Assembly (NCBI RefSeq): GCF_000829055.1
Contig: NZ_AP012544.1
Span: 2,046,001-2,110,000 of the forward strand
Length of the DNA: 64,000 nucleotides
Direction: 5' to 3'
Source of the DNA: Lacticaseibacillus casei DSM 20011 = JCM 1134 = ATCC 393
Lineage (GTDB): Bacteria; Bacillota; Bacilli; Lactobacillales; Lactobacillaceae
Shown here: one piece after another, positions 55,392 through 64,000 of the stretch
Numbering within the stretch: position 1 is the first letter of the stretch
How the letters are laid out: each line of letters starts with the position of its first letter
Program-made: the position numbers and the translations under genes
Notes under the pieces: generated by a model
Databases searched by the model: none
What the model was told of the DNA's origin: nothing
What the model saw: the letters and a program-made list of their open reading frames with translations, nothing else

Positions 55392-57011
55392 TTACTTTTC
55401 TTCCACAACCTGCCGATTACTGAAACGATAAATCCGATCCGCATAGGCTGCCGATTCTGCGCGGTGTGAAATTAAAATGACGATGCCGTGATAATAGGCT
55501 TTGATCGTATCCAGAATCAAGCGCTCATTTTCAGTGTCGAGATTGCTGGTGGGTTCATCTAAGACCAAGACGCTGCTAGGATGCAGTAAGGCGCGGGCCA
55601 ATTCGAGCCGTTGCTGTTCGCCACTGGAAAAAGGCACGTGACCGGCAGCAATTTGCGTATCCAGTCCATTGGCAACCTGTTTTAACCGGTCACTTAGTTT
55701 AACTTGCGCCAATACCGTCCAAATTTGGTCATCCGTGATCGTTGGATCATGTAATGTCAGATTATCACGGACCGTTTCGGAGAAAAATATCGCGGTCTGC
55801 GGCAAATAATTAATTTGTGCCCGCAGCGATTGGGAACTGATCGTCGCAAGGTCCGTGTCATTGATCAGAATCTGACCGCTTGTGACCGGATACCATCCCA
55901 TGATCAGTTTAGCTAACGTACTTTTGCCCGACCCACTGGCACCCACAAAACCGGTGATCTCGCCAGCCTTTAAGGTCAGCGTCACGTCGTTTAGAACTTC
56001 TTCAGGACGCGCTGGATAACTAAATGAAACCTGCTTCACCTGAATCTGCTTAATCGCATCGACTGTCTGACTTGCGGTTGCCGGCGCTGCCATTAACGGC
56101 TGCTCCTGCAGTAAGCTGAATAGATTTTTAGCCGCCGCAAACCCGTTAAGTAGGGATCCAGGAAGATTGTTTAATGCGAGCAATGGGCCAAACGTCAACG
56201 GGAAGACTGCAAGAACCGCTTGCTGTAAGGCGGTTGCCTGCTGCCAGCCACTTATCCAGACCATGAGCAGCCACGTTGCGACCATGGCAAACGTTGCAGC
56301 GACATTTTTTAATAATTGACTGAATTGCGCTTGTTGAAACGCAGTGGCTTCACGGTCAAACCCGACATTGCCTTGATCCATGCGTTCTTTTGCAATGCCC
56401 AGCTGGCGCACTGCCTCCATCCCGCGGACTGATTCTAGTAAGTACTGCTGGTTGGTCGCCTTCAGCTGGTCAGCAGCCTGAGTCTTAGCGGTCAATTGCC
56501 GATGCCGCGCATACGGAATCAACCCGCCCACTGCCGCATAACCGACCAGCGCAACCACTGCTGCCAAAATACTGACGCGACTATAAACTGCCGTCATCAA
56601 AAGACCGTATGTTAACCCGATTACGACTGGCACAATGGTATGGGCATAAAAGATTTCCATCGCTTCGATGTCGCTGCCAATTAACTTGAGTAACTTACCG
56701 CTCGATTGCGTATCCAGTTTTGCCGGTGCCAATCGTACCAGTTGCCGATAAACCGCGCCGCGTAAGTCAGCTAGGACATGAAAAGCTACAAAATGTCCGG
56801 CATATTGCTCGCCGAAACTTCCAAGACCCAAGAGAATGACCGCGATGACGCCTGGCAACAGCAACTCTGACGCGTGTTGCGGATCAAACAGCATCATCGC
56901 CGTAAGAATCAAGACAACTGCCTTGGCCAGTTCGGCGACCATGCCGATCAAAAAACTGATCACAATGGCGCTGGTTAAATGATGGGTGTACTTTAATAAC
57001 CCTCTGATCAT
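55392..57011 (-). CDS. ABC exporter half-transporter, CydC-like
   Basis: 539 residues: an ABC-transporter transmembrane domain (1-~310, six helices) and an ATPase domain (from ~320) with Walker A GASGSGKST, signature FSSGEQQRLELARA and Walker B VLVLDEPTSNLD. It resembles the CydC half of thiol (cysteine/glutathione) exporters and lipid-type exporters. Its start overlaps the stop of the upstream half-transporter gene (TGATG), so the two formed a coupled heterodimer. That partner is broken by an IS element, so this half may be poorly expressed or without a partner. Confidence 0.85.
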   Translation of the reverse strand: MIRGLLKYTHHLTSAIVISFLIGMVAELAKAVVLILTAMMLFDPQHASELLLPGVIAVILLGLGSFGEQYAGHFVAFHVLADLRGAVYRQLVRLAPAKLDTQSSGKLLKLIGSDIEAMEIFYAHTIVPVVIGLTYGLLMTAVYSRVSILAAVVALVGYAAVGGLIPYARHRQLTAKTQAADQLKATNQQYLLESVRGMEAVRQLGIAKERMDQGNVGFDREATAFQQAQFSQLLKNVAATFAMVATWLLMVWISGWQQATALQQAVLAVFPLTFGPLLALNNLPGSLLNGFAAAKNLFSLLQEQPLMAAPATASQTVDAIKQIQVKQVSFSYPARPEEVLNDVTLTLKAGEITGFVGASGSGKSTLAKLIMGWYPVTSGQILINDTDLATISSQSLRAQINYLPQTAIFFSETVRDNLTLHDPTITDDQIWTVLAQVKLSDRLKQVANGLDTQIAAGHVPFSSGEQQRLELARALLHPSSVLVLDEPTSNLDTENERLILDTIKAYYHGIVILISHRAESAAYADRIYRFSNRQVVEEK

Positions 57012-57212
57012 CAGCGTGCACCCTCTTTCTGCATCGTCTCCGGATTATCCACCAGTCGCCGATACGCCGGCTGCTCTTGATAAAGTTGCTCATGATTGGC
57101 AACGAGCAAATGTTGATCATGAATAAACCACACTACATCAGCCTGCGCCATGGCGGAGAGGTTGTGAGAAATGAACAAAACAATTTTCTCCTGGCTCAAC
57201 TTTTTAACAGCC

Positions 57213-58474
57213 CGTAAATTGCAAGAACAAGTTAGCCAGTCGTTGAAGGACAATCCCAGAACAGGCCGTTATCAAATAGAAGTTGTGGCGCTAGAGAGAC
57301 TACTGGGCCATGCGGCGAACGCGCCGAGCTTCGGCCTCAAAGTTTTGCTGGGGTGTGCAGTAGCCCTGTTGTTTGCGAGGCAACTGATTCAAGCGGTCTT
57401 GCGTGGCCTGCACTTGACTAGGGCTAATGTCATCTAGGGACATGCCCTTAGGGAAGTCCTGGCGGATCATCCGGTTATGTGCCTCGTTGGTGCCACGGTC
57501 GCAGGACGTGTAAGGATGGGCGTAGAAGATCTCAGTTTCCGTCCCAGCAAAAGCAGTATTTAAGGCGGTGAACTCGGGTCCGTTGTCGGCTGTGATGGTC
57601 TTGATGCAAGCTCCCCATTCGCGCTTGATTCCACGCAATGCATAGCTCACAGAGTCTGCATCTCGTCCTTCGATCAAGCGGAGAAGTTGGCAACGGGTCT
57701 TGCGCTCAATCAGAGTCAAGATGACGCTCTCCTTGCCATTGCGTTTACCGACAATGGTATCCATCTCCCAGTGACCGAACTGCCTGCGTCGTTCAACGAC
57801 CTTAGGCCGTTCCTCGATACTGCGGCCAGCCAGGCGCTTAGCCTTGGTGTGGTGCTGGTGAGAGGTCTTCCGCTTAGTCTTCTCCAACAGGTCGATATTT
57901 CGAATCTCTAGGCGTTGGTCGTCAATGTACTGGTACAAAGTCGAGGCACAAACAAGCTCTTCAGGAGTAAACAGCTTGTGTCGCTTGGCATAGCCGATCG
58001 AAGCATCCGGCGACCATTTGTCCTGCTTAGCTCGCTGTACGTACCAGGCTAAGAAGACCTGTACGCTGGCGAACTTGTCAGGACGATGGCAGCTCAAGCG
58101 TGCAGTCTCGTAACGTGCCTGAGCAGCCTCTGGCAGGTATTGTCGATGGTAGACGCGCTTGCCATTACTCTTCTTGACCTGATCTACTGTACCTCGCTTG
58201 ATTTCATTATTAATGGTCTGCGGGCAGACGCCAATTTCAGCAGCAATCCAACGATTGGACTTCCCAGCTTGGCGGAATCCGGCCACTTTTCCGCGCTCGA
58301 GTGATGTTAAGTGCTGACCTTTTTGGCGGTGTGTGCTATCCTGTTTCTGCATCAAGACAATATCCTCTTCCATTGTTTGTGTAGGAACTTCAATGATACA
58401 GGATATCTGTTCTTGATGTTTTTTATTGTCCAAAAAATTTTGAGACAGTGGCTAACTTGATTCTAAAATGCGCG
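57213..58474 (-). mobile_element. IS30-family insertion sequence with 13-bp flanking duplication
   Basis: 1262 bp. The ends align without gaps as inverted repeats, sharing CAAGTTAGCCA at positions 16-26 from each end. The direct repeat CTTTTTAACAGCC (57200-57212 and 58475-58487) flanks it exactly, with different bases on either side. The transposase is intact. Confidence 0.9.
57300..58352 (-). CDS. IS30-family transposase
   Basis: 350 residues from ATG 58352 (a longer frame starts at 58433; 350 is the usual family length, and GAGGA is 10 nt upstream). An N-terminal HTH_38 domain (LTSLERGKVAGFRQAGKSNRWIAAEIGVCPQTINNEIKRG) is followed by an rve DDE core. Catalytic residues: D in HWEMDTIVG, D in TADNGPEF and E in RGTNEAHNRMIR. 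The frame is intact, so the element may be active. Confidence 0.93.
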   Translation of the reverse strand: MQKQDSTHRQKGQHLTSLERGKVAGFRQAGKSNRWIAAEIGVCPQTINNEIKRGTVDQVKKSNGKRVYHRQYLPEAAQARYETARLSCHRPDKFASVQVFLAWYVQRAKQDKWSPDASIGYAKRHKLFTPEELVCASTLYQYIDDQRLEIRNIDLLEKTKRKTSHQHHTKAKRLAGRSIEERPKVVERRRQFGHWEMDTIVGKRNGKESVILTLIERKTRCQLLRLIEGRDADSVSYALRGIKREWGACIKTITADNGPEFTALNTAFAGTETEIFYAHPYTSCDRGTNEAHNRMIRQDFPKGMSLDDISPSQVQATQDRLNQLPRKQQGYCTPQQNFEAEARRVRRMAQ

Positions 58475-60154
58475 CTTTTTAACAGCCGCCAAAATCGCCG
58501 CAGCGTTGACTTTATCAATGCTGGACGTAATTTCATCCAACAGGTAAACGGTCTTGTCCGCCAGTAACATACGCGCAAACGCCAACTGTTGCCGCTGCCC
58601 CGGCGACAACAGCCGACCGCCTTCGCCCACCTGCGTGTCGTACCTTTTTTCCAGCTTAGGGACAAACTGCATCAGTCCCAAATCATCAAGTTTCCGTTGC
58701 CATGTGTCGCCAAACCGATTCCCTAACAGCAGATTTTCTTGAACCGTGCCGGAAAAAAGGTATTCATCTGCCGTAACATACCCAAATACTGCAGCTTTCT
58801 GCGCGTTGCTCAACGCAGTGACAGCCGTGTTATCAGCCATAATCGTTCCGGATAAGGGTTCCAAGCGGCCTAAAATGGCTTGAATGAGCGTACTCTTACC
58901 GGTGCCATTTTCCCCTGCCAAGCCGTATAACTTGCCTGGTTCCAGCGTGGCATCGATGGACGTCACAAGTGGTTTGTCCGGCGCATAACCGATCGTCACC
59001 TGATCAAGGGTGATTTGTTTAAGCGGACGGTTATCGGTAATCCGAACTGTCGCCGGCGCCGCCTTGGCCTTGGCAATCGTTCCGAGGATCGCCGCCAGTG
59101 ACGGGCCGTTTGATTTGACAACATGCACAAAATAGCCGAGTTGCCGGGCATTGACCATCATCATGGCCAACGTAAACCAAGTGGCAAACGCCCCGGCCGC
59201 TGGTAACTGGCCGCCAATGAGCTGAAGTACGGTCACAAAACCACCAACGAATACTGTCAGATAAACAAAACCGTTGATGACGAACAGCACTTGCAACTGG
59301 GTTTTCAAAAGATTCATCGTGGCCTGCCGAAAATATTCGCTATCGTCCGCGAACTTTTTCCCGTAACGGTCGGCAGCATTGTACATCACTAAAGTATTCA
59401 TCCCGCGCAAATCGTTAATAAAGCGTCCGCCCATTTTTAAAAATCCGGCCAGATGGGTCTTATTTTGTGCTGACATTTGCTTGCCAAGAAACATCATCAC
59501 AAAGCCAATCAACAAGACACAGGCAAGCGGCAGTAAGGCCAGCCATGAGCGATACCAAATCGACAGCCCGATTAACAGCAGGTAAGTCATCATGGCCTGC
59601 AAGGAAGTGGGAAACAACGTGCTATAAAACATATCCAAATTGTTAAGTCCACCCAAATCACGCTGAATCACCGCATTGTCTGCACCGGTTGCGGCCGCGG
59701 CATCATTGCGTTGGTAAAGCGCCTCGAAATAACGATCACGCAGCTCACGCTTGGCACTCATGGCCCAGTCATGACGGTGATGCCGTTCGTAAATCGTAAT
59801 ATAAAGAAGCCAGAATATCCCCAGTACCCCGGCCACCACGATTGCTTCCATCGCACGATTTGCCGCCAATTCAAGCGCAATGATGACCGGCAAGACTGTC
59901 GGTAACCAATCAAAAATTGCTTCAATAACCCCAGCCCCAAGTTTGTCACGTCCGTATTTCAGTAATCCCAGCATTAAAAGGCTTGCCTCTTTTCTTTCAA
60001 TCAGTCTGCAGCATTGTGACTGCCATCGGTGTCGCAAACTGCCTGCGAAACGACAGATTGTTTTTCCAGTTTACCATGAGAAAAACATATTTAAGCAGCT
60101 ATTTTTGAAATACTGCACTACATTTAGCAGCTTGTAAACGTTTAAGCGAACTGA

Positions 60155-60580
60155 TTAAGGGTGTACCAGTCCGCCATCATCGCCGCTAGTGCCTTTATTT
60201 CCTTGCGCTGGCTTGATTTCAATCAGCAATTTATGCGGTAGGCAGATGCTTTGCTGCCCAATTTGGCTAATCCAGCCCGTATGCACCGCAATCTGATCCG
60301 GCGAATTATCTTCCTTATCGCGAATACGTGCACCATCAACTTCGATGACATTGTACTCCCCCTTTGCCGGATACAGCGTAAACTGCTGGTGACCTGCATG
60401 CGCATCCAGCTTAATGCGCCGTTTGACATGGCCATTAATCGAAATAACCGCCACTTTTTGATCCGTATTCACATGCGCCTCGGTCATCGAAAAAATCCCC
60501 AGTGGAATGAAGCATGCTATGAAGAGTATGAATACAATGACATAATCCAGCGGTCGTACATATTTTTTTAGCCAGTGTAT
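60155..60580 (-). CDS. NusG domain II-containing membrane protein, apparent ATA start
   Basis: About 141 residues: one N-terminal membrane segment (YVIVFILFIACFIPLGIF) then an extracytoplasmic NusG_II beta domain (KVAVISINGHVKRRIKLD ... IAVHTGWISQIGQQSICLPHKLLIEI). A ribosome site GAGGTGA is followed by CCTAAC and then codon ATA (60580-60578) exactly where an ATG is expected; no ATG, GTG or TTG precedes the membrane segment in this frame. The first ATG (60487) would delete the membrane anchor. It lies between two CydDC-type gene pairs. The protein may be poorly made, or the start may be a sequencing or strain variant. Confidence 0.65.
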   Translation of the reverse strand: MHWLKKYVRPLDYVIVFILFIACFIPLGIFSMTEAHVNTDQKVAVISINGHVKRRIKLDAHAGHQQFTLYPAKGEYNVIEVDGARIRDKEDNSPDQIAVHTGWISQIGQQSICLPHKLLIEIKPAQGNKGTSGDDGGLVHP

Positions 60581-60643
60581 GTTAGGTCACCTCGAATCGG
60601 TTTATCAGTTTCTTATTGTACGCGTTAACCACTAATAACTGGT

Positions 60644-60682
60644 AAAAAAACAGCCGTATCCCAAACCCGGGTTACGGCTGTT
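60644..60682 (-). terminator. Terminator of the cydDC genes
   Basis: 10-bp stem AACAGCCGTA / TACGGCTGTT followed by T-rich sequence on the minus strand, about 85 nt after the cydC stop. Confidence 0.85.
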
Positions 60683-60767
60683 GTGTTCGCATGACTACTA
60701 GGTGAATTTATCTTATCCTGATGAAGTTTTTACACGAAATGCAAATTTCCCAAAATTTAAAGCATCA

Positions 60768-62495
60768 TCACCGCAACCCCGCATCGAGCGCATACAGATT
60801 CTGATACCGCTGATTCTGCTCAGCCAAATGCTGCGGCGTGTCATTCATCGTCAACTTGCCATCTTCCAGGAAGACGACGCGATCGGTTTGGCTGACACCT
60901 TGCAGATGATGGGTGACCCAGAGAATGGTCTTCCCTTTTAGAACGGAGAACATCGTATCCAGCAGCGCCTGTTCGGTAATCGGGTCCAAGCCAACGGTAG
61001 GTTCGTCCAGCAGTATGATAGGCGCATCCTGTAAAAGAATCCGCGCTAACGATAACCGCTGACGCTCACCACCGGAAAAGGCAAAGCCAGCTTCTTCGAC
61101 ACTGCTGTCCATACCATTGGGCAGTTGGGCAATGAGTTTGTCCAGCTTGACGGCTTTCAACGCCGCAGCGACTTCTTCATCGCTGGCATTTTCATTGCCC
61201 AAACGGACGTTATTAATAATCGACGTACTGAACAGAAATGGACTTTGATCTAGCACCGCGAATAGATTCGTGCGGTTTTGCTGATAATTCAGTACGTCTT
61301 GCCCATCAATCAAAACTTGACCGGTCGTCGGTGTTAAGTCGCCCAGGACCAGTTGCAACAAGGTCGTTTTCCCCATGCCACTGGGACCGAGAATCGCCAT
61401 TTTTTCGCCGGCGTGAACGGTCAAATCGATATCGGTGATCAATTCAGGATCGGTTGGCGTATAGCGGAAGCTAACCTGCTTCAGCTGAATGGTTTTAAAA
61501 GTAGTCGGTACCGGCTGTTGCTTGGGCAATGCCCGTGTCACCGGGTGCAGATCATTGAGGTGCCGGATCGCATCTCGATAAGTTGGCCACTCACCAACGC
61601 CTTGGGCAATGCCTGAAAAGGCTTGATCAAGCGGGAAAACAACCAGGACGAAGGCACCGACCCAGTTGGCACTTGCCTGACTGCCAGTCCATTCAAGGTT
61701 GGTCCAAATTAGCATACTGATGGTAATTAACACGAAGAGTAACTGGCCGACAAAGTCCCGTCCCCACTGGAAACGTTTGGATTTTGCCGTCGAGGCAGCC
61801 AGCTTTTTCGGTGCTGCCAAGCTCTGATCCAAAAACTCCTGTCCGCGATGGGTGATGACCCAATCGGATAGGCCAAGCACCGAATCCGTCAGTGATACAT
61901 AGGCATCATGATTCAGCTGCTTTTGCTCAGCCTTGCGGAAGCGTTCAACCACCAGTCCCCACCAAGGGAGAATCAGGATCTGGAACAGTAATAACAAGCA
62001 GATCCATAACGCGAAGCCCCAGTTGAACCAGCCCAATAGTAACGTGGCAATCACAGTCAGACCAGCGCCAACCACGGTCGGAAAAATCATCCGCAAATAA
62101 AGGTTCTGAATGTGGCCGATGTCATCTGCCAGTAATCCCAAAATATCACCAGTTTGGTGGTGTTCCGAGACAAATGCCGCATCGGTTTCCAGCACTTTGT
62201 ATAACTTACGGCGCATATGGCTGGTAATCCGCAGCACCCAGTTGTGACTGGTTAAACGCTCAACATATTGGAAGACCGGGCGGCCAACCCCAAAGGCACG
62301 GGTCAGGACAACAGTCACATAAATAGCCGCAAATAAGGGTTTAGTGGCACTTTTATCAATCAAAAAGCCTGAGGTGAACATCAACGCGCCGGCGAACACG
62401 AACATCATGACCCCAAGAACCAGCGACCAAAACAGTAGCCACCGGTAGCGTTTTAGATCAGGCCGGACCCAGTGTTCATTTTTCCACCAATGCAT
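60768..62495 (-). CDS. cydC: Thiol reductant ABC exporter subunit CydC
   Basis: 575 residues. The membrane domain contains the CydC-typical FQYVERLTSHNWVLRITSHMRRKLYKVLE near 75. The ATPase domain has Walker A GPSGMGKTT, signature FSGGERQRLSLARI and Walker B IILLDEPTVGLDP. With CydD it exports cysteine/glutathione across the membrane, needed for assembly of cytochrome bd. ATG 62495 lies 8 nt after GAGG and overlaps the cydD stop by 20 nt. In this group cydABCD is usually one operon; cydAB would lie to the right of the window. Confidence 0.92.
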   Translation of the reverse strand: MHWWKNEHWVRPDLKRYRWLLFWSLVLGVMMFVFAGALMFTSGFLIDKSATKPLFAAIYVTVVLTRAFGVGRPVFQYVERLTSHNWVLRITSHMRRKLYKVLETDAAFVSEHHQTGDILGLLADDIGHIQNLYLRMIFPTVVGAGLTVIATLLLGWFNWGFALWICLLLLFQILILPWWGLVVERFRKAEQKQLNHDAYVSLTDSVLGLSDWVITHRGQEFLDQSLAAPKKLAASTAKSKRFQWGRDFVGQLLFVLITISMLIWTNLEWTGSQASANWVGAFVLVVFPLDQAFSGIAQGVGEWPTYRDAIRHLNDLHPVTRALPKQQPVPTTFKTIQLKQVSFRYTPTDPELITDIDLTVHAGEKMAILGPSGMGKTTLLQLVLGDLTPTTGQVLIDGQDVLNYQQNRTNLFAVLDQSPFLFSTSIINNVRLGNENASDEEVAAALKAVKLDKLIAQLPNGMDSSVEEAGFAFSGGERQRLSLARILLQDAPIILLDEPTVGLDPITEQALLDTMFSVLKGKTILWVTHHLQGVSQTDRVVFLEDGKLTMNDTPQHLAEQNQRYQNLYALDAGLR

Positions 62496-64000
62496 TGAAT
62501 TCACCTCGCATTTCGTGTACCAGTGCCTGATATGGCTTAGAGTGGGCCGCTAGCTCGCTCGGTGTTCCTTCAGCAACGATCCGCCCGCCATCAACAACTA
62601 TCACGCGATCCATTTGATTGAGCCAATGCAGTCGGTGCGTGGCAAAGATGACCAGGCGATTTTTAAATAGCGGCACCAAAGTCTCCTTTAGCTCGGCTTC
62701 GGTTTCAATATCCAAATGGGCAGTCGGCTCGTCGAATAACCAGATTGACCGGTTAGTATCAACCAAGGTCCGTGCCAATGCGATTCGCTGGGCCTGGCCG
62801 CCAGAAATGCCCCGGCCACCTTCACCGATGCGGGTCGCATAGCCATCCGGCAGTGTCTCGATCCAGTGACTCAAGCCTGCTGCCGCTGCTGCTTGCCGAA
62901 CTTCGTCATCTGAAGCACTCGGGCGATAAAAGCGAATGTTAGCCGCAATGGTGTCCGCAAACAAATACGGATCCTGCGGAATATAACTCAAATGATCCTG
63001 CCAGGCGGCCTGCGTCAGATGCGGCACCTTGGTTCCCCGGACAGTGATCGTTGCGGATTGCGGTTGCAAAAAGCCGCCAATCAAATTTAACAATGTCGAC
63101 TTGCCGGAACCGCTGGCGCCAATGATTGCTACCTTTTCCGGGCCGGTAAACTGCAGATTGGCGTCATGAATTCCTGCACGTTTATCGTCGTACATGAAAT
63201 CAAGATGCTGCATGGTTAATGTATCTTGATTCTGCCAACCGTCAAACGCCGGCAACACCTTGGTGTCAGTCGGCAACGGCTGGTCGATCACCTTCCAGAT
63301 CGCGGCCATCGCGTTTTTGCCATTTAACGTTGCGTGGTAATCCGTGCCGAAATCACGAATCGGCATAAAATACTCCGGCGCCAGAATCAGCGCGACCATC
63401 GCGGGGTATAAAGGAATGCCGCCATCCATCAGCTTAATCCCAAGAAAAACCGCGACAACCGCAATCGATAACGTCGTAAAGAAATCCAACGCAAAGGTCG
63501 ACAACATGGCAATGCGTAAAACGCCCATGGTCTGCTTCCGGTAATCTTCCGAAACTTCATAAACGTTATTGGCGTACTGGCGACTAATGCCCATCAATTG
63601 CAGCGTTTTGAGTCCCCGCAGCGAATCAATGAAATGGTTGCTCATTTTCTGAAAACCGGCATACTGACTTTCCGACTTATCACGCGCTGCCAGTCCCAAA
63701 ATCACCATGAACAAGATGATGATCGGAAACATAATCAGTAAGGTAAAGCCGGTCAACCAATTTTCATACCAGATATAGGCGACCAAAACCCATGGAATAA
63801 TGCTCATGTTGAGAATTTTGTTTAAGATCAGTTCAATATAATTTTCGGCTTCGGGAATGCCGTCGAGCGCCATGGTGACCAGATTACCGGTGCCTTCTTT
63901 TGCCACTGCCGCTGGTCCTAATGCATACAAGTGCTTCAGCAATTGTTCTTGCAACCACGCAGATCCGTTCATGGCGAAGCGGGCACCGATGCGATTGCGC
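62476..64000 (-). CDS. cydD: Thiol reductant ABC exporter subunit CydD (5' end outside the window)
   Basis: The frame is open to the right edge, so the N-terminus is missing; 507 residues are visible. The membrane domain includes EGTGNLVTMALDGI near its visible start. The ATPase domain has Walker A GASGSGKST, signature GISGGQAQRIALART, Walker B IWLFDEPTAHLD and the switch His in IFATHRLHW. It is the partner of CydC. An ATG at 63972 is internal, because conserved residues (GARFA) precede it. Confidence 0.93.
   Translation of the reverse strand, partial: RNRIGARFAMNGSAWLQEQLLKHLYALGPAAVAKEGTGNLVTMALDGIPEAENYIELILNKILNMSIIPWVLVAYIWYENWLTGFTLLIMFPIIILFMVILGLAARDKSESQYAGFQKMSNHFIDSLRGLKTLQLMGISRQYANNVYEVSEDYRKQTMGVLRIAMLSTFALDFFTTLSIAVVAVFLGIKLMDGGIPLYPAMVALILAPEYFMPIRDFGTDYHATLNGKNAMAAIWKVIDQPLPTDTKVLPAFDGWQNQDTLTMQHLDFMYDDKRAGIHDANLQFTGPEKVAIIGASGSGKSTLLNLIGGFLQPQSATITVRGTKVPHLTQAAWQDHLSYIPQDPYLFADTIAANIRFYRPSASDDEVRQAAAAAGLSHWIETLPDGYATRIGEGGRGISGGQAQRIALARTLVDTNRSIWLFDEPTAHLDIETEAELKETLVPLFKNRLVIFATHRLHWLNQMDRVIVVDGGRIVAEGTPSELAAHSKPYQALVHEMRGEFNALVEK

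Larger units (their letters stand above)
57011..59974 (-). pseudogene. ABC exporter half-transporter, CydD-like, interrupted by an IS30 element
   Basis: The 5' part (59974 to 58475) encodes 500 residues: a membrane domain plus an ATPase domain with Walker A GENGTGKST, signature LLSPGQRQQLAFARM and Walker B VYLLDEIT. The 3' part (57199 to 57011) encodes the last 62, including the switch histidine in LFISHNLS. Removing the IS and one copy of the 13-bp repeat gives a continuous 563-codon frame. As it stands the 5' part reads KKRAF then stops, before the H-loop, so a working ATPase is unlikely. ATG 59974 follows GAGGCAAG. Confidence 0.9.

Overview
The window looks like chromosomal DNA from a low-to-mid GC Gram-positive lactic acid bacterium of the Lacticaseibacillus casei/paracasei/rhamnosus group. 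The assignment is by inference. It rests on AGGAGG-type ribosome sites, a D-aspartate ligase of the Aslfm type (this group builds D-Asp/D-Asn peptidoglycan bridges), CcpA (cre) and BglG/LicT control of beta-glucoside use, CydDC exporters, and a quinone pair (MenA plus polyprenyl synthase) without the rest of menaquinone synthesis nearby. No rRNA, tRNA, CRISPR array or prophage was seen.

Layout. 1-2.4 kb: end of an osmoprotectant (glycine betaine/carnitine) ABC operon. 2.6-8 kb: sfsA, a universal stress protein, the D-Asp ligase behind a long structured leader, an orphan HicB with an unknown partner, and a class II Fic protein. 8-13 kb: threonine divergon, thrC-thrB leftward and hom-aspartokinase rightward. 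13.1-14.8 kb: an intact IS3-family element inserted in the loop of the bidirectional terminator behind the aspartokinase gene. 14.8-17 kb: flotillin and NfeD membrane-organising pair. 17-20.5 kb: aromatic/branched-chain-type aminotransferase, D-2-hydroxyacid dehydrogenase and a PfoR-like membrane protein, preceded by an attenuator with a 22-codon leader peptide containing FYFWFF. 20.5-25.5 kb: small stand-alone genes, asnB and a probable ~490-nt non-coding transcription unit. 25.5-28.7 kb: phosphoesterase, menA and polyprenyl diphosphate synthase. 29-34.5 kb: acetate kinase and a GntR-controlled operon of two ABC-2 exporters with a palindromic operator in its promoter.

35-43 kb: an amino-acid and peptide catabolic run (alanine dehydrogenase, threonine dehydratase, OPT peptide transporter, a lone PqqD-like protein, C69 dipeptidase) behind an AT-rich control region with a cre-like box and a perfect TGTGA-N6-TCACA palindrome; then a dihydrolipoamide-dehydrogenase-like flavoprotein. 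43-48.3 kb: an LmrA/LmrB-like drug-efflux operon and a P2-type cation ATPase. 48.8-53.2 kb: beta-glucoside operon (LicT, EIIBCA, GH1) with RAT, terminator and cre all visible. 53.3-55.2 kb: alpha/beta hydrolase and divergent TetR regulator with two palindromes. 55.4-64 kb: two CydDC-type ABC exporter pairs; the distal pair is broken by an IS30-family element flanked by an unusual 13-bp duplication.

Two families of highly structured intergenic sequence are not explained by genes: five copies of a ~115-bp hairpin repeat whose stems vary by compensatory base changes (39.6-39.9 and 48.4-48.7 kb), and a ~180-bp Y-shaped palindrome at 41.5 kb. With the aromatic leader-peptide attenuator, these are the most promising leads for undescribed biology.
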